Shown piece by piece: positions 37,406 through 46,992 of a stretch of 64,000 bases of DNA; the stretch's first letter is position 1; every line of letters begins with the position of its first letter. The stretch is taken from NCBI RefSeq assembly GCF_026914285.1, contig NZ_CP113864.1:843501-907500 (forward strand), in the 5' to 3' direction. Below the pieces are notes generated by a model. It saw nothing but the letters and a program-made list of their open reading frames with translations. It did not search any database and was not told where the DNA came from. This stretch comes from Caldicellulosiruptor naganoensis. Its GTDB lineage: Bacteria; Bacillota; Thermoanaerobacteria; Caldicellulosiruptorales; Caldicellulosiruptoraceae. Both the position numbers and the translations under genes were made by a program.

Positions 37406-38254
37406 ATGAAGGTAAAGGGTTTTTCGTTAATAGAGGCTATAGTTGCTGTTGCTATATTTGCTATAATATTGATTCCAATTGGTATTGCATTTAACCAGTC
37501 AATAAGGGTAACCTCAAAGTCAAAAGAGAATATGGATATTGCACAGGTTTTGAACAAAGCAATGGAAAAAATGTATGCTGATATGGGAAATGATGATAGT
37601 CATTTTGCGGATGTAGTATATTCATTACCAGACTATAGTGGTAGTGAACTTGAATTTGGCAATGACAAATATAAAGTAAAATATACTGTAAAAAGGATTG
37701 ATTGTGATTTCGATTTAATACTTGTAGCTGATGCTTCAAATACAATGTCAGTATACCAAAAAGTGTACGATGCAACTTATGGTGGTGTGAAATATGACCT
37801 TAGTTTATCTATTCCTCCAAGTTTAAGTGGAGTTGTAAATATAGAAGTTTATAAGGAAATAAGCGGAATAGACCGAGCTGAGTATAGATTTAATAATATA
37901 CCATTAATAGTTAATAATCCCAATTTTAAAATTTACTTTATTGACAATACTTCTACTGTAAATTGTAATATTGATGGTGTCTTTGAAATGAACGGGGGAA
38001 TTCGAACATCAAATTACACTACTCAACTATTAGAAGTATGGTCTAAAAGCTTTACAGTAGGTTCTGCGGCATCTCCTACACCAAGTCCGACAGCAAGTCC
38101 AGCTGGTAATTTTACCACACAAAGGTCCACAGTGAAATTTATTTCGTACACCAATTCAAAATTTTACCATCAGCTTTTTGAGGTAACCATGGAAATTTGG
38201 AACGAACAAAAGAATAGAAAAGTGAGGGAGTACAAATTTATTGTGAGGGGGTAA
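37406..38254 (+). CDS. Minor pilin (PilV-like) with large external domain
   Basis: A prepilin start, MKVKG then FSLIEAIVAVAIFAIILIPI with Glu5. Its 282 residues exceed a usual minor pilin. The external part is beta-rich and includes a short Pro/Ser/Thr linker (SPTPSPTASPAG) before the last ~50 residues, a linker style shared with the secreted cellulases. It precedes tapirin 1 by 7 bp, so the two are co-translated and could assemble together. Confidence 0.82.
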   Translation: MKVKGFSLIEAIVAVAIFAIILIPIGIAFNQSIRVTSKSKENMDIAQVLNKAMEKMYADMGNDDSHFADVVYSLPDYSGSELEFGNDKYKVKYTVKRIDCDFDLILVADASNTMSVYQKVYDATYGGVKYDLSLSIPPSLSGVVNIEVYKEISGIDRAEYRFNNIPLIVNNPNFKIYFIDNTSTVNCNIDGVFEMNGGIRTSNYTTQLLEVWSKSFTVGSAASPTPSPTASPAGNFTTQRSTVKFISYTNSKFYHQLFEVTMEIWNEQKNRKVREYKFIVRG

Positions 38255-38261
38255 AAAGGGG

Positions 38262-40190
38262 ATGCCGGAAAAAATTAGTTGTTTAAAAGACAAGATGTTT
38301 ATTAAAAAGGTTGACGGATCTGTTTTGATTGTGGTGATAATAGTTATTGCTGTTCTGAGCACAATATTGCTGGGGACGATGTCTGCTGTGTTGGCATCAC
38401 TGAACCAGAGCACATCTATATATCAGAAATCTGCAACAGGCTATGGAGCTGAAAGTGTAGCAGAGGAGTTTTTGTATTATTTTAATCAATTATTGGAGGC
38501 TGCAAAGGATATAGCATATGATTATTATTACAAAGCGGATGGGACACTGGAAAATACAAGTCCTGGCAGAGTAAGATTGTTATTGGGAGACGAAAGTTAC
38601 GAACCGGGGAAGATATTGGATGATTTGCGACACGGGAGGATAACTCAAGATGTAGCAAAGGACAAGGTGTATAAAGGTATTGAAGCGATAATAAAGGATG
38701 AGGTAAGCCGATTTATGAATGATGTGGGCAGTGATGCTTCTGTAAAGGTAGAATCTTTACCGTTGATGGAGTTTAAGAAGTTATCTGACTTGGTGCAGTT
38801 ATGGATAAGACCCCATTATGAGGGTTTGACTGGATATAAATTTGATGGTATTACAGTTAATGCATGGTCAGGTGCGACAGGAAGTTCTCTACCTGACGGT
38901 TATACCATTTACATTGATGTTTCCAAAACAAGAGCTGTAACTTCGTCGGATAAAGAAGTAAAAAGAACATTGCGATTAGACTTTAAAATACTTGGTAACA
39001 GTGGAAGTTCACAGAACATAATCTTGAATCCTTCACCAACCACAGTGCCTTCATCACCGATTGATTATGCAATATTTTCGAAAGGTGCTCTTATTACTAA
39101 CAAAAACCTGACTGTGGAAAATGGCAGTGTTTATTCAGGCGGTGACATGACGATTGACGGTGGTGCAGTATTTGATATTGACAATTTGATCTCAAAGGGT
39201 GATTTAGTAATAAATCAAGATACTGACACGCGCTGTAGAGACAATAATATAAATGTGCGAAACATAATTTATGTAGAAAAAAACTTAAAAACAAACAGAG
39301 CATATCCGCGCTTGACAAATATTCGAGCAAGAATAATTTATGTTGTTCAAGATATACAACTATATGGTGCAGGGAGTTATGAATTTAATCAATTGTTTAC
39401 AGATAATAATGTCGTTTTAGCTGGAGCGGGAGTGAATATGAAAATTTCTGGATTAGCAAGTATAACAGGAAGACTTGAGATTACTAATGGGGCAACGGTT
39501 ACCTTGCAAAATAACAGTGCACTTTACTGCAATTCATTGGTAGTACGCAATGGTTCCCGCTTGATTCTTGAAAGTGGAGCCAGATTATATGTAGCAACAA
39601 GTCCTGATCCGCTAACGATAATGTCCATACAGAATTATGGAGGGACAATTTCATTTTCTTCTTCTTTTTCATATCCCTCTCCACCAGCTGAAATTGACGA
39701 GATAAGAAATCGGGATTATACCAGTGGTTTGCTAACAACACCATTGCCAGCTGATAGTGTAGGCAGTAACCAACTTGGAAGTACTGCAGATACATCTCAA
39801 GCCCCACCGCAGATAGTAATATATGGTGAATCTTTTATTAACGATAATGAAGCAAGGATAGAGATATCAGACAGATTGGGATTATCAATTGTTGATTTCT
39901 CAACACTTCAGCTGCATTTAATTTCAAGAGGAAACATTACATTTGTGGGTGGCGGCTTAACCATTCTGAATGGTTCAATTATTTCCCTTGGTAATACTTT
40001 CAATATTAACACTATGGGAAATCCATATGCAGGACTAACGTTGAAGTATCAAATGCCAAGCCCACCCATTCAGCAAGACATTGAGAGTAATACAGGTATT
40101 CAACCATCTCAAACAATATATACGGAAGCTGATGCAGTCGGAAGAAAAACTTTATATAACATTTTAAGACGAAACATTGTTATAAAGTAG
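38262..40190 (+). CDS. Tapirin 1: T4P-linked cellulose adhesin
   Basis: A 642-residue protein. A PilX-like N terminus has a basic start, DG, then SVLIVVIIVIAVLSTILLG, but no Glu5. An alpha-helical region (~45-260) follows, and then a beta-helix-like region (~270-640) of short repeating strands (NLTVENGSVYSGGDMTIDGG). Size, position between the T4P operon and celA, and presence of a second copy match the tapirins of strongly cellulolytic Caldicellulosiruptor, which bind crystalline cellulose. This rests on remembered family traits, not on an alignment. A polymer-coat or PilX-type protein is the alternative. Intact in this strain, unlike tapirin 2. Confidence 0.72.
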   Translation: MPEKISCLKDKMFIKKVDGSVLIVVIIVIAVLSTILLGTMSAVLASLNQSTSIYQKSATGYGAESVAEEFLYYFNQLLEAAKDIAYDYYYKADGTLENTSPGRVRLLLGDESYEPGKILDDLRHGRITQDVAKDKVYKGIEAIIKDEVSRFMNDVGSDASVKVESLPLMEFKKLSDLVQLWIRPHYEGLTGYKFDGITVNAWSGATGSSLPDGYTIYIDVSKTRAVTSSDKEVKRTLRLDFKILGNSGSSQNIILNPSPTTVPSSPIDYAIFSKGALITNKNLTVENGSVYSGGDMTIDGGAVFDIDNLISKGDLVINQDTDTRCRDNNINVRNIIYVEKNLKTNRAYPRLTNIRARIIYVVQDIQLYGAGSYEFNQLFTDNNVVLAGAGVNMKISGLASITGRLEITNGATVTLQNNSALYCNSLVVRNGSRLILESGARLYVATSPDPLTIMSIQNYGGTISFSSSFSYPSPPAEIDEIRNRDYTSGLLTTPLPADSVGSNQLGSTADTSQAPPQIVIYGESFINDNEARIEISDRLGLSIVDFSTLQLHLISRGNITFVGGGLTILNGSIISLGNTFNINTMGNPYAGLTLKYQMPSPPIQQDIESNTGIQPSQTIYTEADAVGRKTLYNILRRNIVIK

Positions 40191-40333
40191 TAGATGTGAG
40201 GATAATAAGTTTATTTAAAACAATGACGAGCGTGGTTAATTGTAATGCTCATTCAGATGGTTGTGGAGGTAGTCTTTGCAGCTTTAAATTAATAAATTTA
40301 ATTACACTTGAATACAGGAGTTGAAAAATGTGC

Positions 40334-40362
40334 TTGAAAAACTCTAAGTTTTGTGAGATAAT
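40334..40362 (+). promoter_or_regulatory. Sigma-A promoter for riboswitch 1 / tapirin 2
   Basis: -35 TTGAAA (40334-40339), 17 nt, -10 GATAAT (40357-40362). The riboswitch begins about 30 nt after the predicted start. Confidence 0.6.
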
Positions 40363-40398
40363 AATATACAGAGGATTGTGATTGCCAAAAAAGTAAAG

Positions 40399-40500
40399 GC
40401 ATATATCGAAAGGGCAAACCTGTCGAAAGGCAGGGGCGCAAAGCCATGGGCCTGTCGGAAGTAAAACTTCCTATGGTTGCCAGGCTGCCGAAAATATGCC
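40399..40500 (+). ncRNA. c-di-GMP-I riboswitch (GEMM-I), copy 1
   Basis: It shows all GEMM-I landmarks: P1 (GGCATAT 40399-40405 with ATATGCC 40494-40500), AGGGCAAACC, the GAAA tetraloop helix (CTGTCGAAAGGCAG), GGGCGCAAAGCC, ATGGGCC, the tetraloop-receptor hairpin and TATGGTTGCCAGGCTGCCG. It is followed by a terminator and then tapirin 2. The P1 3' strand (ATGCCA) can also pair with TGGCAT at 40534-40539, which is part of the terminator stem. Ligand binding would then free the terminator, predicting an OFF switch. That direction is inference. Confidence 0.93.
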
Positions 40501-40535
40501 AAGAGATGAGTGAGATATTTAATTATTGGCAAATG

Positions 40536-40567
40536 GCATCTGGCGACCGCCAGATGCTTTTATTTTT
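40536..40567 (+). terminator. Terminator of riboswitch 1 expression platform
   Basis: Near-perfect stem GCATCTGGC/GCCAGATGC with a GACC loop, then TTTTATTTTT. It lies between the aptamer and tapirin 2. Confidence 0.88.
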
Positions 40568-40936
40568 ATATCCATTGTTGTTTTAGTAGCAAAGAATTAA
40601 TGAACAAGTGGGAAGTACGGAGAGAGTTAAAAGGAAATAGAAAATTATTGTTAGCGTTGTATTTAACTATAGTTAAGAGTTTAAGGAAGTGTGTGAAATG
40701 TTGAGAACAAATTGGGAGACCTTTAGTAAAAAAGTATTCAAAATAAATTTGAATGGAAGTGCTTTAATTATTGTGATAATAATAATTGCTATTTTAAGCA
40801 CAGTCTTACTGGGGGCGATGTCGGCTGTGTTGGCATCGCTGAACCAGAGCACATCTATATATCAGAAATCTGCAACAGGCTATGGAGCTGAAAGTGCAGC
40901 CGAGGAGTTTTTGTATTATTTTAATCAACTGTTAGA

Positions 40937-40941
40937 GGATG
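40937..40941 (+). repeat. Target-site duplication GGATG, left copy
   Basis: Five-base duplication matching 43093-43097, in the usual 4-8 bp range for IS21-type elements. Confidence 0.85.
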
Positions 40942-41041
40942 TGTTAATGATAAAATAAAAATGTACTGAAAGTGGAATATAAGGATGTACAAAATTGTAC
41001 ATTGATATGATATCCTTTCTCATAGTGAGGAGGGATATCAA

Positions 41042-42245
41042 ATGCAGAACTTAACAGCACATTTAAACATGATAAGGGCGATGAAAATGAAACCTAACTT
41101 TTCAGAACTTGCAAGAATATATGGGATGGATAGAAGAACAGTTAAAAAATATTATGAGGGTTATGAAGGAAAACCTAAGAATAGAAATAAACCAAGTAAA
41201 TTGGACAAATACTATGATGAGATAAAATCAAAGCTTGCTATTAAAGGAGTTACAGTCAAGGGTGTTTATGAGTATTTAAAATCAAAAGATGAGACAATTG
41301 GAACATACTCAAACTTCAATAAGTATGTTAAGAAAAAAGGATTAAAGCCAGAGAAGAAAATAAAAGGTCACCCAAGATTTGAGACAGATCCAGGTGAGCA
41401 AGCGCAAGTTGATTGGAAAGAGAATATAAAGCTTGTCTCAAGAAATGGAGAGGAGTTTATCATTAATGTTTTTGATTTTAAATTAGGTTATTCAAGATAT
41501 TGCTGCTTTGCGATAAACAGGACAAAAACTCAAGAAGAATTAATAGAAACTCTAATAAGAATATTCAAAGATATAGGCGGAGTACCGAGAGAGATTTTAT
41601 TTGACAATACAGCAGCAGTTGTTGATATAACAGGTGAGAAAATTAAAGTAAATTCAAGATTTAAAAGTTTTGCAAAAGACTTTGGGTTTGAAGTGAAACT
41701 GTGCAAACCAAGACATTCGTACACAAAAGGAAAAGTTGAAGCAGCAAACAAGTTCATAGATTGGATACTGCCATATCAGGGTGAATTTGAAACAGAAGAG
41801 GACTTAGTAAGGATAATAAAAGAGATAAACGCAAAGGTAAATACCCAGCCAAATCAAACAACTCAAGTTCCACCTGCTCTTTAAGTTTCAAAAAGAAAAA
41901 GAGTATTTACAACCCTTGCCAGACAAAAGGTTAATAGACAGTTACCTAAATTCCTACAAGTCAGTTAAAGTCCAAAAGGACTCGCTGATTTACTATAAGG
42001 GAAGTAAATACTCTGTTCCACCCGAATACATAGGAAAGACAGTCCAAATAAAGGAGGTGGAAAACAAAATTTATATTTATTATAACACAAACCTGTTAAG
42101 GATACATGTTATTGATGAAAAAAATATTAATTATCACGATGAAGATTACAAACAGCTAATGCAAATGAGAGTTGGTCAAAGAGAAGAGCTTAACAAGATA
42201 TGTGAGGAAAACTTAAAGAAATTTGATAATCTGTTGAAAAACTAA
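41042..42245 (+). pseudogene. istA: istA transposase gene, frameshifted
   Basis: DDE transposase of IS21 type. It has an N-terminal helix-turn-helix (FSELARIYGMDRRTVKKYY) and catalytic acids in GEQAQVDWKEN (first Asp), ILFDNTAAVV (second Asp) and SYTKGKVEAANKFI (Glu). The frame ends at TAA 41882-41884. One base over, the protein goes on without a break (FQKEKEYLQPLPDKRLIDSY...) to 42245. The full product would be about 400 residues. The shift is in a CTTTAAG context, so it is a plain indel rather than an evident programmed slip site. Confidence 0.88.
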
Positions 42246-42265
42246 AGAAAGGAGAAAATCTAAAA

Positions 42266-43092
42266 ATGAACAACTATGTGAAACTACTTAACAACTTAGA
42301 AGAGTTAGGTCTTCACAACATAAAGAATAATCTTGACAAATACTTAGATTTAGTGGCAAGCGGAGAAAAGAGTATGACAGATGCATTGTATGAACTTAGC
42401 AATTTAGAGATAAAAGCCAAAGAAGAAAGGACGATATTAGGATGTGTGAGGGTTGCAAATTTCCCATTTATAAAAGGTATAGAAGATTTTGATTTTTCAT
42501 TTCAGCCAAGTATAAACAAAAAGCAGATAATGGATTTGATGAGTTTAAGATTTTTAGAGGGTAATGAAAATATACTGTTTGTAGGGACACCAGGGGTAGG
42601 CAAAACTCATTTAGCCACGGCAATAGGAATAGAGTGCGCAAAACGAAGGTTATTCAACATATTTTATACATTTTCAAGAGTTAATAGCTCAGCTAAAAAA
42701 AGCACTGTTAGAGAACAGATTAGAGTACAGACTTAAGCATTTTTCGAAATACAAAGTTTTAATAATAGATGAGATAGGTTATTTGCCAATAGACAATGAT
42801 GGAGCAAATTTATTTTTCCAGCTGATATCGAGCAGATATGAGAAGAGCAGTACAATAATAACAACTAATGTTGTATTTTCAGAATGGGGAGAGATATTTG
42901 GTGGAGCGACAATAGCAAATGCAATTTTAGATAGGCTACTCCATCATTCTTACGTGATTTTCATAAAAGGACCTTCATACAGATTACAGTCAAAAACAGC
43001 ATATTTTAGCAATATAAAACCAGCAAAACTAAGTTTATTTTTTGTACATTTTTATTTTCGATTTTTTGTTCATTTTGATATTGACATTTACA
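42266..43092 (+). pseudogene. istB: istB helper ATPase gene, frameshifted
   Basis: AAA+ helper of IS21 transposition. The N-terminal part reaches Walker A (FVGTPGVGKTHLATAIG). The frame is lost near 42640-42660 and resumes in another frame with ELIAQLKKALLENRLEYRLK, then Walker B VLIIDEIGYLPID and sensor region TIITTNVVFSEW. The second frame runs past the IS end and stops at 43107-43109 inside tapirin 2. It starts 20 bp after istA, as usual. Confidence 0.88.
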
Positions 43093-43097
43093 GGATG
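43093..43097 (+). repeat. Target-site duplication GGATG, right copy
   Basis: Right copy of the five-base duplication flanking the IS. Confidence 0.85.
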
Positions 43098-44801
43098 CAA
43101 AGAACATAGCGTATGCTTATTATTACAAGGGAGATGGGACACTAAAAGATATAAGTCCTGGTCGAGTGAGATGGTTATTGGGGGATGAGAGCTATGAGCC
43201 GGGGAAGATATTGGATGATTTGCGACATGGGAGGATAAGTCGAGATGTAGCTGAAGACAAAGTGTATGAGGGTATGAAAGCGATTATAAGGGATGAGGTA
43301 AGCCAGTTTATGAATGACGTGGGTAGTGATGCTTCCATAAAGGTTGAATTTCTGTCGCTGCCGGAGTTTAAGAAGTTATCTGACTTAGTAGAGTTGTATA
43401 TAAAGCCACATTATGAGAGCCTGACTGGGTATGAACTTGATGATATTACAGTTAATGCATGGTCAGGTACGACAAGTGGGTCTCTTCCTGATGGATATAC
43501 AATTTACATTGATGTATCTAAAAAGAGAGCAGGAACTTCGTCAGTTAAAAAGATAAAGAGAACATTGCGGTTAGATGTTGAAATACTTGCAACCAAGCCT
43601 AATGGGCTGGAAATTAGCGTATCGAGTGCAACTACTACTGCATCCTCAATATTTAACTTGTTTGATTATGCATTATACACAAATGGAAGTTTTGTGGCAA
43701 ATGTTAATTTTACCATATTAGGCGGGAATGTACATACAGGCTGTGACATACAATCACACGGCGGTTTACAAACTGGCATTAATAATTTGGTGGTAATGGG
43801 TGAGTTATCACTGGGTGTGAACAGTAATCCACAAGTTTGCGAAGACAATGTAAAAGTGAACAATGTAACTTATATTAGGTCAAATTTGAGAAGAACGGGT
43901 GTTGGAGATAGAAATATTAACTTGCAAATGGGTATAACGTACGTGGGGGGGCGGGGGAAATGCGGAATTATATGGTAGAGGTAGATATGAGTTTGATGAG
44001 TTATACTGCGATGGGAATGTCATAGTTAAAGGTAGTACAGCAAATGCGGTAGATGTTGTAATAAAGAAAATAGGAGTAATCAGGGGTGCGTTAAGAATAC
44101 AGGATCAGGGGACAGTTACAATAAAATCTGGTGCAGTAGTATATTGCGATTCGATTTAGTTTTTGAACAATCCAACAACGTTAGTAATAGAAAATGGCGC
44201 AACCATTGTGACGAGAATGCCGCCTGACTATAGTCGGATTGTTAATTCCGGTGGGGTTATAAATGTAGTGTCCTCAGTTCCGTATCCGCCCTTGCCACAA
44301 ATTTTAAATGAGATAAGAAATTTTAGTTTTCCTAATAGTACAAGTATATCATCGATAACACCCCATGATCCAGTTCCACCAGCCTTAATTGACAGTGCTG
44401 CAGATATTTCCAAATCACCTTCGCAGGTTGTGGTTATTGGTGAAAATTGTAATGCTGGTGAAATTGAAGTTGAGGTTCAAAACAGATTTATGAGTGTTTC
44501 ACCAGTTCCAAGTCCACTTCAATTACATGTTTTTGCAAGAAATAACATTACTGTTTCAGTGGGAACGAGAATATTAAATGGTCAATTGATTGCGTTAGGT
44601 AATACTCTTAACATAAATAGTTCAGGCGGGAGTCCATTTGATGGTGTAAAATTAATATATGGTTCGCCAAGTTCACTCATTCAGAATCAGGTAACAGATA
44701 GTACTGGATATGTTCCGCCTGTAACAATGTCCAGCCGAAGGGATTCAATTCAAAGCGGTACTTTGTATAGGGTAGTAAGAAGAAATATTATTGTTAAATA
44801 A

Positions 44802-45997
44802 TACAAAAGGATTAATATAAGATATATCTTATTTTATGAAAATTATCTAAAATCAAAAATTTACTATAATCCAACACAGGTTGTTTTAGTTTTTTATACA
44901 TGGCTTTATCCAACTTTATAAAGACTATTTTCGAGTGTATTTAAATCAGTTTTTAACCAAGGATTTTCCTTTTGTATTACTTCATATAAAATTACACTTG
45001 CCCCTGCCTAATTCATGCAGATTTTTATAATGCCACTTTTTATTTCATTTTAGTGTTTAAATTTTATATCTTTGTGGTATTATTATTATAAGTCATGAAC
45101 ACAATATTTTTTGGCATACTGAATTTTGTTTGTGACAAATAAGTATATCCTTTTTCTTGAGTCTGTTGACACTGTAGCAAAATTTTAAAAAATTTGATTA
45201 AGTACATATAGCTAGTCATACAACACAATGTGAAAAAAAATTTAAAAAAATTTTGTTTAGATAGTCAGAACTAAAAAGTAATAAAATATTGAGCTACTCA
45301 GACGTGGATTTGACTATTGGGTTGTTAGTGGGAAATTTTTTTGGGAAGAATTATTAATTCTATGTTTTGATTGTAAAAAGATAGTAATACAAGGAAATTG
45401 ATTATTACCTTTACTCATAGGAGTTTCAAGGAATTGAAGACCTTTAATTGATACTAAATTCAAACTATATTAAAGATTTTACCATACAAACTTTATTTTT
45501 GTCACATTAAATTTTACCTATTTCCGCTTATCCAACAATTGCGAGAGTATATTCATATTTTGACGTGTAAGCTTTACTCATGCAGTTGTTCGAGATAAAA
45601 TTATTCGTAAAATGTGAATTTCAGTTATTAAAAATACATCATGAAGAAAGTTGCAAAATATATTCAAAATAAACCAAGTATAGTACTTATTGTGCAAAGG
45701 AAACGCAAAGGATAAGCTCTTATGAGAATTCTTAACGGCTATCAGAGCATCTGTAGAAAACTTCGAAAAAAAATTAGAGAATCAGTTTAAGAATGTCAAA
45801 AAAGTTGCTGATGTAGCCAAGTAGGGAATGAGGACTGTTTAAATTAATATTTTTAACGAGCTCATAAAGTCTTTAGAAAGAGAGCTTTTTGGTTTGATTT
45901 TTGAGTGTTTTATTATACTCATTCTTATAAAGAGTTTATATTTTAACTGCCTGCAAGAAGAAGGGGAAATTTTTTGGATAATTTTAAAAGAGTGTGG
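44802..45997. other. 1.2-kb AT-rich region with possible gene remnants
   Basis: No intact gene is seen. Two stretches keep coding flavour. On the minus strand around 44880-45010, a frame reads SVILYEVIQKENPWLKTDLN before stops. On the plus strand around 45745-45825, a frame reads LTAIRASVENFEKKLENQFK and ends at TAG. Both look like decayed ends of unidentified proteins. The rest is unstructured A/T-rich DNA, compatible with lost genes between the tapirins and the NHL gene. Confidence 0.4.
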
Positions 45998-46020
45998 AAA
46001 CGCTCATTTTGAGCGTTTTT
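45998..46020 (+). terminator. Rho-independent terminator
   Basis: AAACGCTC/GAGCGTTT stem with an ATTT loop and a T5 run, just upstream of the NHL gene. It isolates that gene from 5' transcription. Confidence 0.75.
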
Positions 46021-46068
46021 GCAAGTGGCTAAATTATATTATATATTGAGAGAGGGGGTATATATAAC

Positions 46069-46992
46069 ATGAAGAGACTCATTTTTGTCGCTGTGACTTT
46101 ATTTGTATGCGTAGCTATTTTGCTAACGACAGTTGTTGTATCTGCAAGTGTATACCAAATTATACCAACTAAGGGTAGAAGTGAGGTTTTGCGTTTGCCA
46201 AACAGCGTGGCAGTTGATTCTAAGGGGTTTATAATTGTAGCTGATACAGACAATTGCAGGATAGTGAAATTTGATCCTACTGGTAAAAAAGTTTTTTCAA
46301 TTGGAATGAAGGGTAATCAAAAGAATCAGTTTTTGTACCCTGCAGCAGTTACCTGCGATAAGAATGGCAATATATACGTAGCGGATACCGGAAATTCAAG
46401 ATTAGTAAAGTTATCACCAGATGGTAAGTGGCTTGCTTCATGGGAAAAGGTTAAAGTAAAGCGCGGTAAATTACAGACACCTATGGGAATTGCTGTAGAT
46501 CGTAAAGGTTATATATACGTTAGTGATTATTCACTAAATAAAATTGTTAAATATAACAGTATAGGACAATTTGTGTCTGAAATAACAAAATTAAATACAA
46601 AAGGAGATAAATTGAATTTCCCTCGCGGTATTGCTGTGGATCCAGCTGGAAATCTATATGTAGCTGATAGTGGAAACAATAGGATTGTTGTTATAAACCA
46701 AAAAGGTAATGTTGTATCTATATATAACAAAATAAGCAATTATTTCAAACTTCATCACCCCTTAGGTATTGCAATAGATCAAAGTGGTGTGAATATCGCT
46801 ATCACGGATACTGATTACCATCGAGTTATTTTATATTCTACTAAGATAAGAAAAGCTTATACCTGGGGAAAAAATGAGAAAAACAAATTCAATTTGAATT
46901 ATCCGACTGATGTGTGTTTTGACTTAGAAGGGAATATTATTGTTGCAGATACGTATAACAGCAGAATAGTAAAAATTGTGATTAAAAAATAA
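46069..46992 (+). CDS. Secreted NHL-repeat beta-propeller protein
   Basis: A 307-residue protein with signal peptide ~1-27 (LFVCVAILLTTVVVSAS) and then about six NHL repeats. Each has the pattern P-x-(G/S)-(V/I)-A-V-D-x-x-G-x-(I/L)-x-V-(A/S)-D-(T/S) (such as IAVDPAGNLYVADSGNNRIV and VTCDKNGNIYVADTGNSRLV), making a single propeller. Such propellers mediate protein or carbohydrate contacts outside the cell. ATG 46069 follows GAGAGGGGG. It lies between the adhesins and the cellulase locus and has its own terminator. Binding partner unknown. Confidence 0.88.
   Translation: MKRLIFVAVTLFVCVAILLTTVVVSASVYQIIPTKGRSEVLRLPNSVAVDSKGFIIVADTDNCRIVKFDPTGKKVFSIGMKGNQKNQFLYPAAVTCDKNGNIYVADTGNSRLVKLSPDGKWLASWEKVKVKRGKLQTPMGIAVDRKGYIYVSDYSLNKIVKYNSIGQFVSEITKLNTKGDKLNFPRGIAVDPAGNLYVADSGNNRIVVINQKGNVVSIYNKISNYFKLHHPLGIAIDQSGVNIAITDTDYHRVILYSTKIRKAYTWGKNEKNKFNLNYPTDVCFDLEGNIIVADTYNSRIVKIVIKK

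Larger units (their letters stand above)
40942..43092 (+). mobile_element. IS21-family insertion sequence, 2151 bp, inactive
   Basis: Carries an istA/istB pair. The ends are imperfect inverted repeats starting TG and finishing CA: left TGTTAATGATAAAAT, right (reverse complement) TGTAAATGTCAATAT, sharing further AAAATG-AC positions inward. Additional GTACA-type repeats lie near both ends, as in IS21. It is flanked by the 5-bp direct repeat GGATG (40937-40941 and 43093-43097), and deleting IS plus one copy restores the tapirin 2 frame (FNQLLE-DAKNIAY). Both IS genes are frameshifted, so it cannot move itself. Confidence 0.92.
40698..44801 (+). pseudogene. Tapirin 2 gene, disrupted by an IS21-type insertion, frameshift and stop
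   Basis: The pieces are N-terminal 40698-40941, then the IS, then 43093-44801. Start ATG 40698 follows AGGAAG. The hydrophobic N terminus (NGSALIIVIIIIAILS) and next ~60 residues are almost identical to tapirin 1. After the IS the text resumes (DAKNIAYAYYYKGDGTL) and stays close to tapirin 1 to about codon 200, then diverges in the beta-helix region. Further lesions: a frameshift at a G-rich tract (43945-43957) and TAG at 44157-44159. The last ~210 codons are otherwise clean and end in the same RRNIIVK-type tail. Joined, it would be about 640 residues. It is the gene behind riboswitch 1. Confidence 0.85.

Noticed and set aside
41878-41890. Programmed frameshift in istA
   Set aside because: No slippery heptamer with a downstream structure stands out, and istB is also frameshifted, so simple decay is likelier.
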